Shown one piece after another: positions 62,603 through 64,000 of a DNA stretch of 64,000 nucleotides. Where the stretch lies: the NCBI RefSeq assembly GCF_028595265.1, contig NZ_JAQQXP010000003.1, forward strand, positions 186,001-250,000. The letters are read 5' to 3'. This stretch comes from Alteromonas gilva. GTDB lineage: Bacteria > Pseudomonadota > Gammaproteobacteria > Enterobacterales > Alteromonadaceae. How positions within the stretch are numbered: position 1 is the stretch's first letter; each line of letters begins with the position of its first letter. Below the pieces are notes generated by a model. The model was given only the letters and a program-made list of their open reading frames with translations, was not told where the DNA came from and ran no database searches. The translations under genes and the position numbers were made by a program.

Positions 62603-63727
62603 TCAACCAGCCGGAATAAAACTACCTAAAACCACCGCCCGTTCGGCGCCGGTTACTGATGGCACATTGCCCGGAACCTGATGTAAATAAGCCCAGGCAA
62701 GCCAGGCAAAAGCGACGCCCTCTACCCATTGCGGGGGAAGCTTAAGCGCCGTTGTCGGAGCAACCGAAACAGAGGGTAACTGCCTGTCTAACCGGGTCAT
62801 CAGACATTGATTAAAAGCACCACCTCCACAGACATAACACTCGTGTATAGCAGGTAAGGCATTAATGGCGTCGGCAATGGTGGTGGCGGTCAGGGCTAAT
62901 ATTGTGGCTTGCACATCAACTGGTTCGATAGGCGGGAATGCCGCCAGATGCTGCTGCAGCCATTTAAGATTAAAGTATTCTCGACCGGTGCTTTTGGGCC
63001 CCGTCTGGCTAAAATAGGGATCAGCCAGCAAAGTATTGAGCAACGGTTCATTTACCACACCCTGGCTCGCCCAGGTGCCCGATTCATCAAAGGGCTGGTT
63101 GCAATGCAACTGGCACCAGGCATCCATTAATACATTGCCAGGCCCGGTATCAAAGCCACTAATCAAGCCGCGATCGGTGCCCTGCAGTACGGTAATATTG
63201 GCGAATCCGCCAATATTAACAATCACCCGGTGGCGCCCTTCGGCGGCAAACTGTGCAGCATGAAACGCCGGTACCAGTGGCGCCCCCTGCCCACCAAAGG
63301 CGATATCTTTACGGCGAAAATCGGCTACCACATCAATGCCGGTGAGTGCCGCTATGGTGTGCGGGTCGCCGATTTGCAGTGTAAAGCCGGTGCTCCCCGT
63401 GGCAGACGGCGCTCCGTTAGGGTAGTGGCGAATAGTTTGGCCATGGGAGCCGATAGCCATAATGTCGGCGGGTGAAAGATGCTGTTCAAGCAATAATTTA
63501 TTCACCGCATCGGCAAATGTTGTTGCCACCAGGCGGTCAGCCTGTCCCATCAGATTAATTTCATTTGGGGTTGTGTCACACAGCTGATGAAGCAAGGAGA
63601 GTAGTTCAGGCGGGTATGCAACGTGGGTTGCGGCAATTGGCGCGGTTGCCTGAGTGGTTATATCGGCGAGGATGGCATCCACGCCATCCATACTGGTGCC
63701 CGACATCACGCCAATAAAATAGGCCAT
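62603..63727 (-). CDS. anmK: anhydro-N-acetylmuramic acid kinase
   Basis: Recycles cell-wall anhydroMurNAc to MurNAc-6-phosphate. 374 residues. ATP-grasping GTSMDGVDA near the start, IGSHGQTIRH, DPHTIA, VNIGGFANIT, DTGPGNVLMDAW and VCGGGAFN are the family stretches. It begins 3 bases after the stop of the M23 peptidase gene, so the two are co-transcribed, a pairing common near erpA in gammaproteobacteria. Confidence 0.95.
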   Translation of the reverse strand: MAYFIGVMSGTSMDGVDAILADITTQATAPIAATHVAYPPELLSLLHQLCDTTPNEINLMGQADRLVATTFADAVNKLLLEQHLSPADIMAIGSHGQTIRHYPNGAPSATGSTGFTLQIGDPHTIAALTGIDVVADFRRKDIAFGGQGAPLVPAFHAAQFAAEGRHRVIVNIGGFANITVLQGTDRGLISGFDTGPGNVLMDAWCQLHCNQPFDESGTWASQGVVNEPLLNTLLADPYFSQTGPKSTGREYFNLKWLQQHLAAFPPIEPVDVQATILALTATTIADAINALPAIHECYVCGGGAFNQCLMTRLDRQLPSVSVAPTTALKLPPQWVEGVAFAWLAWAYLHQVPGNVPSVTGAERAVVLGSFIPAG

Positions 63728-63730
63728 GGC

Positions 63731-64000
63731 TTATTGCATGGCCAGCATAATGCGCCGCGAAGTGTTTAACTGTGCCATACGATGCTCTGCAATTTGCATA
63801 AAGGCTTCGCGCTGGCTTTCGTCGATAGGCAAGGCTTTGGGTAAGTCCACTGTGCGTGGGTTACGGTGCACGCCATCAACCAGGAACTCATAATGCACAT
63901 GCGGACCCGACGCTAAACCAGTGCTGCCCAGGTAGCCTATGGTTTGTCCCTGCTTAACAATGTCGCCTTTTTTAACGGCGCGCTTGGTAAAGTGTAAATA
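63731..64000 (-). CDS. M23 family murein peptidase, C-terminal part (cut by window edge)
   Basis: On the minus strand the frame is open to the right edge; 89 residues are visible. GYLGSTGLASGPHVHYEFLVDGVHRNP is the end of the LytM/M23 domain, with the zinc HxH in PHVHYE. A helical tail follows (DESQREAFMQIAEHRMAQLN). It cleaves peptide cross-links in murein, or activates amidases if degenerate; HxH suggests an active enzyme. The N-terminal part lies outside the window. Confidence 0.9.
   Translation of the reverse strand, partial: YLHFTKRAVKKGDIVKQGQTIGYLGSTGLASGPHVHYEFLVDGVHRNPRTVDLPKALPIDESQREAFMQIAEHRMAQLNTSRRIMLAMQ

Noticed and set aside
1..64000. CRISPR array, rRNA genes or prophage structural genes
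   Set aside because: No regularly spaced repeats, rRNA-like stretches or capsid/tail genes were found on reading through the window.

Overview
The window looks like a chromosomal segment of a marine, Alteromonadaceae-like gammaproteobacterium. The evidence is gene content and order: lptFG divergent from pepA-holC-valS, the glnA-ntrB-ntrC block, erpA near anmK and an M23 peptidase, a GlyGly-CTERM anchored protein, a PL11 pectin lyase and a Porin_7-like barrel. The assignment is an inference; no rRNA gene is present.

Layout. 1-8.6 kb: the end of a MipA/OmpV protein, the RNA helicase RhlE, the protein AMPylase SelO, a small lipoprotein and a large PL11 rhamnogalacturonan lyase. 8.7-21.5 kb: an accessory island lying against a complete tRNA-Leu(CAA) gene (21455-21541, minus strand). 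Two relics of the 3' half of this tRNA, each ending in the anticodon loop, lie at 8743 and 17303 and split the island in two. The left part carries a Fur-box-preceded siderophore receptor and PepSY reductase pair, relics of ICE-type genes (DUF6641-like, DUF2787, viroplasmin domain), an IS256-family element with an 8-bp target duplication and an IS66-family element. The transposases of both are broken. The right part is AT-rich and carries a compact cassette of lipid-active enzymes: an alpha/beta hydrolase, a zinc phospholipase C-like protein, a glycerophosphodiesterase and an unknown membrane-anchored protein, with a 59-residue protein facing the other way. No integrase is visible. This cassette is the best candidate for an undescribed system.

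21.5-31.7 kb: cspA, an RDD protein, the lipopolysaccharide exporter subunits lptG/lptF, pepA, holC, valS, a DUF1707/LiaF-like protein and a glutaredoxin-like protein. 31.7-39.8 kb: fumC, a second Fur-box-preceded PepSY locus with a DUF4198 protein, a GlyGly-CTERM protein, a subclass B1 metallo-beta-lactamase that seems to have lost its last helix to an amber codon, a Tat-exported flavin oxidase, rraB and plsC. 40-46 kb: an Hpt/HD-GYP protein and the nitrogen regulon core glnA, ntrB and ntrC, with readable NtrC boxes and a sigma-54 promoter. 46-64 kb: bipA, a single-domain response regulator, a PatB/MalY-type lyase, a divergent NRAMP transporter, a YecA/UPF0149-like protein, hemJ, a ClC channel, two bacterial PH-domain proteins, a barrel protein, a 269-bp hairpin-rich MITE-like element, erpA, a GST-like protein, a 2-hydroxyacid dehydrogenase, an old yellow enzyme, anmK and the C-terminal end of an M23 peptidase.

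All functional calls come from reading the translations and motifs by eye. No database search was run.
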